DNA from: DATDAW01 sp036524675
Lineage (GTDB): Bacteria; Verrucomicrobiota; Verrucomicrobiia; Chthoniobacterales; DASVRZ01
Direction of reading: 5' to 3'
DNA length: 16,356 nt
Assembly: GCA_036524675.1 (NCBI GenBank)
Contig: DATDBU010000128.1
Span: 1 to 16,356 of the forward strand
Part shown: in pieces, positions 1-7,449 of the stretch
Layout of the letters: every line of letters begins with the position of its first letter
Numbering within the stretch: position 1 is the stretch's first letter
The notes under the pieces: generated by a model
Told to the model about the DNA's origin: nothing
Seen by the model: the letters and a program-made list of their open reading frames with translations, nothing else
Database searches by the model: none
Position numbers and translations under genes: made by a program

Positions 1-222
1 AGCCGCGAGCAACCAGATGATCAACGAATGCGAAAACGCCGCCGACACGCCGAGAAGAACAGCCTGCCGGATCGTGCCGCGGATCGCGACGATGAACGCC
101 GCCATCATGGTCTTGGAATGCCCCGGCTCGAGTCCGTGCAACGCGCCGAGAACGATGGCGGAGGGAATAAAAAACCACGCATTGGCCGCGCCCTGGTTGA
201 TCAAATCCTGAAAAGAGGTCAT
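1..222 (-). CDS. rcnA: RcnA-like nickel/cobalt efflux transporter (NicO family), N-terminal part
   Basis: The gene runs off the left edge, so only the first 74 codons, read from the ATG at 222 on the minus strand, are present. The family exports Ni2+ and Co2+ across the inner membrane. The reading frame is open throughout and begins MTSFQDLINQG. It contains the family signature HGLEPGHSKT at about residues 31-40, with a first hydrophobic segment before it (WFFIPSAIVLGAL) and a second after it (QAVLLGVSAAFSHSLIIWLL). From memory this matches the start of E. coli RcnA closely. It is divergent from a CsoR/RcnR-family repressor, with a GC-tract palindrome directly in front of its start codon, which fits repression released by metal. 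The C-terminal part, including any His-rich loop, is outside the window. Confidence 0.9.
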   Translation of the reverse strand, partial: MTSFQDLINQGAANAWFFIPSAIVLGALHGLEPGHSKTMMAAFIVAIRGTIRQAVLLGVSAAFSHSLIIWLLAA

Positions 223-242
223 ATATGGGGTATACCCCTATA
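223..242. promoter_or_regulatory. Candidate CsoR/RcnR-family operator
   Basis: Positions 227-238 form a perfect 12-bp palindrome, GGGGTATACCCC, in an AT-rich context. It sits directly upstream of the rcnA start (222) and 72 bp upstream of the divergent regulator gene (310). Operators of this family are G/C tracts flanked by TA steps, so the site fits in position and composition. A TATACT hexamer at 239-244 could be a -10 element for the plus-strand gene, but I see no convincing -35. Binding is inferred. Confidence 0.55.
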
Positions 243-309
243 CTCCTTATGAATCAACGCTTCACTCCTCGAATCGCATTTTGCACCATCCATTGGTAAA
301 TTTTCCCTC

Positions 310-609
310 ATGAACGAATCCCTGGACGCACACACTCACATCCACCCAGAGGAGGAAACGAAGGCCCTGAAAATCCGTGTCCGGAAAATCATCGGACAGC
401 TCAACGGCGTCGAACGGATGCTGGAAGCAGACCGCGATTGCGCGGAGGTTCTGACCCAGCTCGTCTCCGCGCGAAAGGCCATCAAATCGCTCTCCGAAAA
501 ACTCATCCACTCGCACATGCACCACTGCATCGACGCCGCGGCCGATCCTAGGGAAGGCCAAAAAAAGCTGCGCGAATTTCTGGAAGTTTTGCAGCGCTAC
601 GTCGATTGA
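310..609 (+). CDS. CsoR/RcnR-family (DUF156) metal-sensing transcriptional repressor, InrS-like
   Basis: This 99-residue, all-helical repressor has the usual length for the family, whose tetramers bind G/C-tract operators and release DNA when metal binds. Family motifs are visible: IIGQLNGVERML at about residues 27-38, DCAEVLTQL around Cys44, and LIHSHMHHCID around His69 and Cys73. The Cys44-His69-Cys73 spacing (25 and 4) matches the Cu(I) sensor CsoR. An additional His12 lies 32 residues before Cys44, the spacing known for His3 in RcnR and His21 in InrS. A Cys-His-Cys set plus this N-terminal His is the reported nickel site of InrS. With rcnA next door, nickel (or cobalt) sensing is the best inference; copper is the alternative. 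No clear Shine-Dalgarno precedes the ATG at 310. Confidence 0.9.
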   Translation: MNESLDAHTHIHPEEETKALKIRVRKIIGQLNGVERMLEADRDCAEVLTQLVSARKAIKSLSEKLIHSHMHHCIDAAADPREGQKKLREFLEVLQRYVD

Positions 610-627
610 GGCGCGTTGATAATTGGC

Positions 628-655
628 GACATGCCAGGATGACATGTCATTTTTT
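628..655 (+). terminator. Likely rho-independent terminator after the repressor gene
   Basis: GACATG (628-633) pairs with CATGTC (643-648) across a 9-nt loop and is followed by a run of six T (650-655). It lies 19 bp after the repressor stop codon. The stem is short and only half GC, so termination may be weak. The right half also forms the palindrome ATGACATGTCAT, so a binding site is an alternative. Confidence 0.5.
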
Positions 656-677
656 CGCGCGATTGTGATCAATTTGG

Positions 678-693
678 AGAGGCTTGAGCCTCT
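678..693. repeat. Inverted repeat upstream of the merC-like gene
   Basis: AGAGGCT (678-684) and AGCCTCT (687-693) are perfect 7-bp arms separated by 2 bp, ending 20 bp before the ORF start at 714. It could be an operator or a leader hairpin for the metal-efflux gene string. I recognise no regulator family from the sequence, and no T-run follows, so it is not a typical terminator. Confidence 0.35.
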
Positions 694-713
694 TGCAGCG
701 CTGAGCACGGCTC

Positions 714-1340
714 ATGGACGATGACCATCGCTTCACGTATCGTATAAACATGGCCGGTTCGAGGCTTGCAGTGTTGGACAAATTCGGGGCGCTCGGAGCG
801 CTCGTCGCTGCTGCTGCCGCGCCCTGTTGCTTCCCGTTGCTGGCAGCCGTCGGTGCCGCTCTCGGCTTGGGCGCGTTGCAGGCGTGGCGCGGTTACATGG
901 ATTATGCCATTCAGGTGTTCGCCGGCATTTCCGCACTCGGTGGCGTGTTCGCTTTTCGTCAGCACCGGCGGGCGTGGCCGTTGGCCATGGGTTTGGCGAG
1001 CGCAGTAATGATTTTCTTTGCTTTCTACGTCAGCTATTACGTCGCGTTGATTTATGGTGGGCTAGCCGGCCTGGTCGTCGCCGCCGTCTGGAACGTCATC
1101 GCCAAGCGTCGTGTGAGTGCTAACGGTCGGCCGGTCGAGTTGCAGTCCACGATCACTTGCCCGCGGTGCGGCCATCAGAAGCAGGAGACGATGCCGACGG
1201 ACGCGTGCGTGTATTTTTACGAATGCGAGAGTTGTCTCGCGAAGTTGCGGCCCAAGCAGGGAGATTGTTGCGTGTTCTGCTCATATGGCTCGGTCAAGTG
1301 TCCACCGGTTCAGCTCGGGGCTAGTTGTTGTGTTGGATGA
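714..1340 (+). CDS. MerC-like metal transporter fused to a C-terminal GDCCVxC domain
   Basis: The 208-residue product has two parts. Residues about 20-130 are a four-helix MerC-type membrane domain: FGALGALVAAAAAPCCFP carries the vicinal Cys38-Cys39 in helix 1, followed by GAALGLGAL as in MerC. MerC proteins bring Hg(II) across the inner membrane. Residues about 145-208 match the small GDCCVxC family: CPRCG (Cys149, Cys152), ETMPTDAC (Cys165), YECESC (Cys171, Cys174), GDCCVFCSYGS (Cys185, Cys186, Cys189) and CPP (Cys196). That family, which includes selenoproteins, is usually a separate small protein of unknown function. All cysteines here are ordinary TGT or TGC codons. Residue 13 (ATG at 750) is an alternative start; neither start has a clear Shine-Dalgarno. 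As first gene of the gene string leading into czcCBA, it may deliver or buffer thiophilic metal, but its role is inferred. Confidence 0.82.
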   Translation: MDDDHRFTYRINMAGSRLAVLDKFGALGALVAAAAAPCCFPLLAAVGAALGLGALQAWRGYMDYAIQVFAGISALGGVFAFRQHRRAWPLAMGLASAVMIFFAFYVSYYVALIYGGLAGLVVAAVWNVIAKRRVSANGRPVELQSTITCPRCGHQKQETMPTDACVYFYECESCLAKLRPKQGDCCVFCSYGSVKCPPVQLGASCCVG

Positions 1341-1400
1341 GCGTGGGGGCCTGGCAGAGCAGATTTGACAAATCCGCCCGTTGCTCCTAAGACAGCCGCG

Positions 1401-1739
1401 ATGCGACCTCGGCAAAAGACATGGCTTGCAACGTTGTGCCTCGGCATGGCGCTGCTGTTTTGTGCACAGGTCATGGTTTGCTTTGCCGATGACACCGGCG
1501 TATGGGGCTGCTGCAAAGCGGCAGCTCAACACGATCGCGACGATTCAACGGCGGGAGGGAATTCGCATGACGCGTCGCACGCGTCGCATTGCTGCCACTC
1601 GCACGTCCATTCGGCAATGCTAACTGCGGAATCACCGCTGATAGCGGGGAGAGTTCCTTCGGGGCTCGTTTTTGGTTTCAGTGATTCTCCGTCGGAAGGT
1701 CCGGTGCCGGAGATCGATCTTCCGCCGCAACTGTCCTGA
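1401..1739 (+). CDS. Small secreted Cys/His-rich protein of the metal-efflux operon
   Basis: This 112-residue protein is not one I recognise. It begins with a basic end and a hydrophobic stretch (LATLCLGMALLFCAQVMVCFA, given in parts: LATLCLGMAL then LFCAQVMVCFA), consistent with a signal peptide cleaved near residue 29. The mature part has Cys37-Cys38 and a dense metal-ligand patch, HDASHASHCCHSHVHS, at about residues 56-71. The C-terminal 40 residues are Pro-rich without ligands. The frame is open back to a TTG at 1365, but the ATG at 1401 directly starts the signal peptide. It lies 60 bp after the merC-like gene and 132 bp before the outer-membrane-factor gene, on the same strand. A periplasmic metal chaperone or buffer, analogous in position to CzcI-type proteins, is plausible but not shown. 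Confidence 0.62.
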   Translation: MRPRQKTWLATLCLGMALLFCAQVMVCFADDTGVWGCCKAAAQHDRDDSTAGGNSHDASHASHCCHSHVHSAMLTAESPLIAGRVPSGLVFGFSDSPSEGPVPEIDLPPQLS

Positions 1740-1871
1740 CGCGGCGCGGCGCAGTTTGTCCGCGTTTCTCGATTGACCGGATTTGCCCCGGTATCTCCGA
1801 ACGTCGCGTTCGGTTTTGCTCAATCTCCGCGTGAAGCGCTTCCTTCATGCGGTTCATCAGGACACCAAAAA

Positions 1872-3128
1872 ATGACGTTTCCCTTTTCGTTCCCCCAGGG
1901 GCTTCCCAGCCTTTTCAAAATAATCACTGCCTTTCTGGCAATCATTACGCCCGCTTCCGGGGAGCTTGTGCTGACGGCAGATGCCGCCACGGAGCTAGCC
2001 CGGGAGAAGAATCCGGATTTGCTGGCAGCGCGCGGCATCGTCGCGGAAGCGGAGAGTCGTGCCCGGAGCGTGGGACGGCTGGCGAATCCGGAGATCGAGA
2101 CGGAAATCGCCGGAGGGCGGAACTTCGAAGGCAGGGTAATCGTTGGAATCACCCAACGCTTTCCGCTCACGGCACGTCTGCGTTTGGAGCGGAATCTGTC
2201 CACGCTGGACGTCGAGCGTGCGCGGCTTGAGGTGCTGGAAAAAACGCGTCAACTTACCGTGGCGTCGCGCGTTGCGTTCTACGAACTTGCTGCCGCCCGC
2301 GAAGCGATTTCGCTGACCGGCAGACAGGCCGAAGCGGCGAAGGAGTTTGCCCGGTCTCTCGAGGAAAGCGCCGCCGAAGGGCTCGTTTCCAGTCTGGATG
2401 CCGGGCTGGCCAGGCTGGCCAGTGAGAAACTTGATGCCGCGAAGGAATCGCTCTTCGCCGACGAGGTATTGGCCGCGAGCCGCCTCGCGGTACTCCTGGG
2501 GCTCGCCGCGGACACCCCGTTTGTGCTCGAAGGAACGCTTGCCCTTCCAGAAGTGCTTCCCGTGATGCATCCCATGGGCTTTCGGCCCGATTTGCAGATA
2601 GCCGAAATGGCCGTTCAAGCGGGCGCCATCGACGTGTCGCTCGCAAAAGCGTCGAGGTGGGACGATGTGGGGGGCGGCGTTTTCGTGGAGGGAGAGCGCG
2701 TGCGGGAGGAGTCCGGCGGCATTGAATCCGGGGCGCTCTTTGGAATTCGGTTCAGCGTTCCGTTGCCCGTCTGGCAGGACGGTTCGGGCAAAGTGGCGGA
2801 AAAACAGGCCGTCCACGAGCGGCAACAAAAGCAACTCGAGGCCCTGCGCCACTCCGCCCGGAACCAAGGGTTGGCTGCCTATCGGGCCATGGCAGCTCAA
2901 TATCGCGCGGCGACTCACGTAGAGTCGCGTGTCCTTCCGATAGCCAGAAAGCAGGTGACGGACACCGAAGCTGCCTACAGGCGCGGAGAGATCGACGTGC
3001 ATAACCTTTTTCGCGCCCGCGAACGGCTGACCGAACTCGAGATCTCCGCCCTCGAAGCGCGCAAGAAATTTCACCTTTCCCATTCCGAATGGCTTGCCGC
3101 CATCGGCGGATTTTCCACGCAACCATGA
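1872..3128 (+). CDS. czcC: CzcC-like outer-membrane factor (TolC family) of a heavy-metal RND efflux system
   Basis: This outer-membrane channel subunit forms the exit duct of a tripartite efflux pump. From the ATG at 1872 the product is 418 residues, normal for CzcC-type proteins. An N-terminal hydrophobic segment (LFKIITAFLAIITPASG) acts as signal peptide. The two internal repeats of the outer-membrane-factor family are visible: NPDLLAARGIVAEAE near the N terminus and RPDLQIAEMAVQAGA near the middle, each followed by a strand-like segment (ANPEIETEIAG; VGGGVFVEGER) and long Ala/Glu/Arg-rich coiled-coil helices. An upstream in-frame TTG at 1773 would add 33 residues that spoil the signal peptide, so I reject it. 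The stop codon overlaps the next gene's ATG by 4 bases (ATGA), pointing to translational coupling with the adaptor. Confidence 0.88.
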   Translation: MTFPFSFPQGLPSLFKIITAFLAIITPASGELVLTADAATELAREKNPDLLAARGIVAEAESRARSVGRLANPEIETEIAGGRNFEGRVIVGITQRFPLTARLRLERNLSTLDVERARLEVLEKTRQLTVASRVAFYELAAAREAISLTGRQAEAAKEFARSLEESAAEGLVSSLDAGLARLASEKLDAAKESLFADEVLAASRLAVLLGLAADTPFVLEGTLALPEVLPVMHPMGFRPDLQIAEMAVQAGAIDVSLAKASRWDDVGGGVFVEGERVREESGGIESGALFGIRFSVPLPVWQDGSGKVAEKQAVHERQQKQLEALRHSARNQGLAAYRAMAAQYRAATHVESRVLPIARKQVTDTEAAYRRGEIDVHNLFRARERLTELEISALEARKKFHLSHSEWLAAIGGFSTQP

Positions 3129-4255
3129 AATCTTTCGCCCTTCTCATACTAACGTTCGCTCCGCTTTTTCTTGTGAATGCCGCGGAGAAGACCAGCGCAG
3201 TCCGCGGAGCCGATACGGTGATTCTGGATGAAACGGGCGTTAAAAACCTCCGCATCGAAACCGTTGTGGTGGAGGAAACCACTTTCGAACAATCCGCCTT
3301 CGCGTTGGGACGCATCGATGTCTATCCCGGCCGGCGTGCTGCCATCAGCAGCCGCATTTCCGGGCGTGCTGCCGAAGTCCTGATCAAGCACGATCATATG
3401 ATCAAAAAAGGAGACGTTGCCGTTGTCGTTGAGAGCCGGCAGCCGGGCAATCCGCCCCCGATGATCCGTCTGGAGGCGCCGATTTCCGGCCTCGTGAGCG
3501 CGACGCACATCGTCCCCGGCGAACCGGTCGAACCTGACAAAGTGCTCGCGGAAATCCTCGACCTCTCGGAAGTGTATGCCCTGGCCCGCGTCCCCGAGCA
3601 CCTCGCGGGACGTCTTCAGCCCGGTCAGACAGCGCGGATCACCGTTCCGGCGGCGGCTGTAAAAGTCTTCGAAGCGACGCTCGAACACCTCGGCGCCATG
3701 GCCGATGCGGAAACAGGCACCCTTGAGGCTGCGTTCCATGTAGGGAATCCCGAGTTCGTCCTGCGACCCGGAATGCGAGCCGAATTCTCGATCGTCGTGG
3801 ACCGTCGCGAGAACGTCTTTTCCGTTCCGCGATCCGCGCTGCAAGGAGATGCCGCCAACCGGTTTGTCTATGTAAAGGACTTCGATTTGCCGAATGCCTT
3901 CGTCAAAACGCCGGTCGTCGTAGGTGAAATGAACGATCGAAGCGTTGAAATCGTGAGTGGACTTCTCCCCGCTGACGAAGTCGTGACGCGCGGCGCCTAC
4001 TCCCTGGCGTTTGCCGGAGGCGGCAACATTTCTCTTAAAGCGGCGCTCGATGCCGCTCACGGCCACGAACACAACGATGACGGCTCCGAAATCACGCCGG
4101 ATCAAAAAGAGGAAGCCTCCGGCGCGCAGCCGGCCAGCCACAACCACGGTCGTGAGCAAAAGCAAAGCCCATTCTGGATGATCGTGAGCGGCGTTCTTTT
4201 CCTCCTGCTCATTTTCACAGCTTTGCAAAAAAGGGGGGAGCGCCGTGCTCAATAA
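3125..4255 (+). CDS. czcB: CzcB-like periplasmic adaptor (membrane-fusion protein) with His-rich tail and C-terminal membrane helix
   Basis: The adaptor links the inner-membrane RND pump to the outer-membrane factor. The 376-residue product begins at the ATG overlapping the czcC stop. A signal peptide (residues 1-20, ending VNAA) is followed by the family's typical parts: a first barrel/lipoyl half (GRIDVYPGRRAAISSRISG, 62-80), the second lipoyl half (LEAPISGLVSATHIVPGEPV, 116-135), and a beta-barrel and membrane-proximal domain (PGQTARITVP, 167-175; LRPGMRAEFSI, 213-223; VFSVPRSALQGD, 231-242). The lipoyl halves are joined with almost no coiled-coil hairpin, as in short adaptors. Unusually, residues 311-342 are His/acid-rich (AHGHEHNDD, SHNHG), and residues 350-367 form a hydrophobic helix followed by a basic end, suggesting a second membrane anchor. 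The His-rich part may bind metal; that is inference. Confidence 0.88.
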   Translation: MKSFALLILTFAPLFLVNAAEKTSAVRGADTVILDETGVKNLRIETVVVEETTFEQSAFALGRIDVYPGRRAAISSRISGRAAEVLIKHDHMIKKGDVAVVVESRQPGNPPPMIRLEAPISGLVSATHIVPGEPVEPDKVLAEILDLSEVYALARVPEHLAGRLQPGQTARITVPAAAVKVFEATLEHLGAMADAETGTLEAAFHVGNPEFVLRPGMRAEFSIVVDRRENVFSVPRSALQGDAANRFVYVKDFDLPNAFVKTPVVVGEMNDRSVEIVSGLLPADEVVTRGAYSLAFAGGGNISLKAALDAAHGHEHNDDGSEITPDQKEEASGAQPASHNHGREQKQSPFWMIVSGVLFLLLIFTALQKRGERRAQ

Positions 4256-7200
4256 GCTCATCCAATGGTCGCTCAATAATCGGGCGATTGTATTGGGCCT
4301 CTCCGTGATCGTCCTCGTGCTGGGGCTTCAGGCCGCGTTCCGTTTGCCCGTCGAAGTGTTGCCCGACCTCACCAAACCGACGGCCATCATCCTTACGGAA
4401 GCCCCCGGCCTCGCTCCCGAGGAAGTTGAAACCCGCGTCACCCAGCCCCTCGAAAGCGCTCTCATGGGCGTCGCAGGACTGAGCCGCTTGCGTTCCAACT
4501 CCGACGTGTCCCTCTCGCTCGTCTACGCCGAATTCGGTTGGGAGACGGACATCCGCCAAGCTCGCGTGCTCGTGCAGGAGCGTCTGCAAACTGCGCGCGA
4601 GCAGCTACCGCCGGGAGTGCAGCCGTTCATGACACCCATTGCCTCGCTCATGGGCGAAATCCTGCTTGTCGGTGTGCGCTCGACGATCCAGCTGGGAGAG
4701 CCCGGCTATATGTCGCCCAGCGAAGTCCGCTCCATTGCGGATTGGACGATCAAACGCCGCCTACAAAATATCTCGGGCATCGCCGAAGTGCTGAACATGG
4801 GTGGCGGCATCCGGCAAATCGAAGTGCAGCCCGATCCTTACCGCATGCAGGCCCATGGCGTGAGCTTCGCGGAGCTGGAGGAAGCTGTGGGCGAGGCGGC
4901 GAATACTACCACCGGAGGATTCCTCAACAGCGGCCCGGCCGAAATCATGGTGCGCAATCTGGCGATGACCACGGATTTGGGCGACATCGCCCGCACCGTC
5001 ATCAAAAAAATCGGCGTCCGTTCCATCACCATTTCCGACGTGGCCACCGTGGCATGGGGCATCGAACCCATGCGCGGAGACGCAACGGTGAGCCAGGCTC
5101 CTGAGAAAATGCCCACTTACGGCGTTATCATGTCGATCACCAAGGCCCCCGGTTTCGACACCCGCGCGCTTACCGGCCAGATCCAGGTCGCCCTCGACGA
5201 ATTGAAGGCCGCCCTTCCGCGAGGCGTGGAGACCACGTTGCTTTTTCAGCAAAAGGACTTCATTGACCACGCCATCGGTAACTTGAAGGAAGCCATCCGG
5301 GACGGCGCCATCATGGTTGCCATCGTTCTTTTCCTCTTTCTGCTGAATATTCGCACCACGTTCATCACCCTTATGGCGATGCCCCTGAGCTTCGCGATCA
5401 CTATGCTCACGTTCCAATGGTTCGGCATATCGGTGAACTCGATGACTCTCGGCGGCCTCGCCGTTGCCATCGGCATGGTCGTCGATGATGCCATCGTGGA
5501 CGTGGAGAATGTTTTCCGCCGGCTGCGCGAAAACGCCTCTCTGCCTCACCCTCATCCCCTGGAGAAACTGCACGTCATCGCGCGCGCCTCCGGCGAAGTT
5601 CGAAACTCCATTCTTTACGCGACGATCCTCATCATCCTCGTGTTTTTGCCGCTGCTCGGTTTGAACGGCGTCGAGGGCAAACTTTTTGCGCCCATCGCGA
5701 TCGCGACCATCATTTCGATGATCGCTTCGTTCGTGGTCTCGCTCACAGTGATCCCAGTGCTGTGCTCGTTTCTTCTGAATCCCAAGTCCGGCCATGAGCA
5801 CAGAGACGGGCGGCTCGTTCGGACCATGAAAACGTTGCTCGAACGCACGCTCCTGCGCTTCGGACTCAACCAGCCATTTCTCCTGCTGGGCATCGTCGCA
5901 ATCATCGTCGTGGCCGCATTCTCGCTGTATCCCCGGATCAGCAAGGACTTCCTGCCCGCATTCAAGGAAGAGACCGCTCTCGTGGCAGCCACCGCCGCGC
6001 CCGGCACTTCACTGGAGGAAATGAACCGGATCTCCGACGTGATCGAGGAACAAATCCTTTCCGTGCCGGAAGTCCGCAAAGTCGGTCGCCGTCTCGGCCG
6101 CGCCGAACGGGGCGACCATGTCGTCCCGGTATCCACAGCCGAGTTTGACGTGGATTTTCGGGAAAACGACCACAGGGAAAAAGGACGGAACCGTCAGGAA
6201 ATCCTCGCGGACATCAGAGCCCGCATCAAAACCGTCCCTGGCATCTTTGCGGTCGTTGGCGGCCCGCTGGCCGACCGCATTGGCCACATGATGAGTGGCG
6301 TTTCCGCGCCGGTCGCCATCAAAATCTTCGGCTCTGACCTCGACACCCTGCGCCGCATCGGCAGCGAAGTGCAGGCTATCGCTAGAGAAATCCCAGGATT
6401 CGAGGACGCCAGACTCGACCAGCAATCCTCCATTCCGCAGCTTCGCATCGAGGCAGACCGCGACCGCGCTGCCGCCTATGGTATCACGCCCGGAGCCCTC
6501 AACGACCAGTTAAGTGCCTTGATCGGTGGTAAGGAAATTGCCGAACTCCGCCAGGGCCAGCGCGCCATCAACCTCGTCACCCGTCTTCCCCTGGACTGGC
6601 GCGACTCGCCGGACAAGATCGCTCAACTCCCGGTCGAAACGGAATCCGGACAGCGTATTCCGTTGTCGCTCGTAGCCGACGTGCGCGAGGCGAAAGGGCC
6701 GAACGTGATCTTCCGCGAAAACAGCCAGCGCCGTTTTACAATTGCTATCAAGCCCACCGTTCGCGACGTCGGAACGCTCGTCCTTCAACTCCAAAAGGAG
6801 GTGAACGAAAAAGTGAAACTACCCGAAGGCTACTTCATCGCCTACGAAGGAGAGTTCAAGGCGCAACAGGAGGCGACCCGGCGGATCATTCTGTTTTCTG
6901 CCATCGTTCTCGTCGTTATAGGCTTTCTTCTCCTTGGCTATTTTCGGACGCCGTTTTTCGCCATCCAGGTGTTGTGCGACATCCCGCTCGCGCTCGTGGG
7001 GGGATTAGTCCTCACCTGGCTTCTAATCAATAACATCAGCATCGCCACGCTCGTGGGCTTCATCGCCGTCGCCGGAGTCGCCGCGCGCAATAGCATCATG
7101 CTCATCAGCCATTACCTGCATCTCATGTGCCAGGAGGGCGAGAATTTTACTCCGCAAATGATCATCCGCGGCACCCAGGAGCGCCTTGTGCCAGTGCTCA

Positions 7201-7415
7201 TGACCGCGCTCGCCGCCGGCATTGGCCTGATTCCGCTCGTTCTCGCCGCCGATCAACCGGGCAAGGAGATCCTTCACCCCGTCGCCGTCGTCATTTGTGG
7301 CGGCCTCGTTACCAGCACCCTTCTGGGCCTCGGCGTCACCCCCACCGTTTTCTACACTTTCGGCCGCAAGGCAGCGGAAAAAGCCGTGCGACTGGAAGCT
7401 CCAGCCACACGGTAA
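4245..7415 (+). CDS. czcA: Heavy-metal efflux RND transporter permease (CzcA/NrsA-like)
   Basis: This 1056-residue proton-driven pump of the HME-RND family expels divalent metal ions and has full family length. It starts at a GTG (4245) with a strong purine-rich ribosome site (AAGGGGGGAG) ending 4 bases upstream, overlapping the adaptor's end by 11 bp. TM1 (AIVLGLSVIVLVLGLQAA) leads to the VEVLPDLTKPTAIILTEAPG segment, the usual HME N-terminal porter motif. The second half repeats the fold (FAIQVLCDIPLALVGG; VAGVAARNSIMLISHYLHL). TM4 reads GMVVDDAIVDVEN from residue 410. Asp414 and Glu421 match the positions of CzcA proton-relay residues Asp408 and Glu415, but the position of CzcA Asp402 is Ala408, and extra acids sit at 415 and 419. 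The exact metal is therefore open; nickel fits the regulator and rcnA nearby, while zinc, cobalt or cadmium remain possible. Confidence 0.92.
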   Translation: MLNKLIQWSLNNRAIVLGLSVIVLVLGLQAAFRLPVEVLPDLTKPTAIILTEAPGLAPEEVETRVTQPLESALMGVAGLSRLRSNSDVSLSLVYAEFGWETDIRQARVLVQERLQTAREQLPPGVQPFMTPIASLMGEILLVGVRSTIQLGEPGYMSPSEVRSIADWTIKRRLQNISGIAEVLNMGGGIRQIEVQPDPYRMQAHGVSFAELEEAVGEAANTTTGGFLNSGPAEIMVRNLAMTTDLGDIARTVIKKIGVRSITISDVATVAWGIEPMRGDATVSQAPEKMPTYGVIMSITKAPGFDTRALTGQIQVALDELKAALPRGVETTLLFQQKDFIDHAIGNLKEAIRDGAIMVAIVLFLFLLNIRTTFITLMAMPLSFAITMLTFQWFGISVNSMTLGGLAVAIGMVVDDAIVDVENVFRRLRENASLPHPHPLEKLHVIARASGEVRNSILYATILIILVFLPLLGLNGVEGKLFAPIAIATIISMIASFVVSLTVIPVLCSFLLNPKSGHEHRDGRLVRTMKTLLERTLLRFGLNQPFLLLGIVAIIVVAAFSLYPRISKDFLPAFKEETALVAATAAPGTSLEEMNRISDVIEEQILSVPEVRKVGRRLGRAERGDHVVPVSTAEFDVDFRENDHREKGRNRQEILADIRARIKTVPGIFAVVGGPLADRIGHMMSGVSAPVAIKIFGSDLDTLRRIGSEVQAIAREIPGFEDARLDQQSSIPQLRIEADRDRAAAYGITPGALNDQLSALIGGKEIAELRQGQRAINLVTRLPLDWRDSPDKIAQLPVETESGQRIPLSLVADVREAKGPNVIFRENSQRRFTIAIKPTVRDVGTLVLQLQKEVNEKVKLPEGYFIAYEGEFKAQQEATRRIILFSAIVLVVIGFLLLGYFRTPFFAIQVLCDIPLALVGGLVLTWLLINNISIATLVGFIAVAGVAARNSIMLISHYLHLMCQEGENFTPQMIIRGTQERLVPVLMTALAAGIGLIPLVLAADQPGKEILHPVAVVICGGLVTSTLLGLGVTPTVFYTFGRKAAEKAVRLEAPATR

Positions 7416-7449
7416 GCCCAGACAAGCAAACCCAAATAACCCACAAAAA

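Noticed and set aside
17..252. Two plus-strand ORFs at the left edge
   Set aside because: They are shadows of the RcnA reading frame on the minus strand, which carries the family signature.
1995..3122. Long minus-strand ORF opposite the outer-membrane-factor gene
   Set aside because: No family motif; the plus strand encodes a clear CzcC-type protein. Long antisense frames are common in GC-rich genes.
4761..5801. Long minus-strand ORF inside the RND pump gene
   Set aside because: His/Asp-rich antisense translation without domains; the pump frame is certain.
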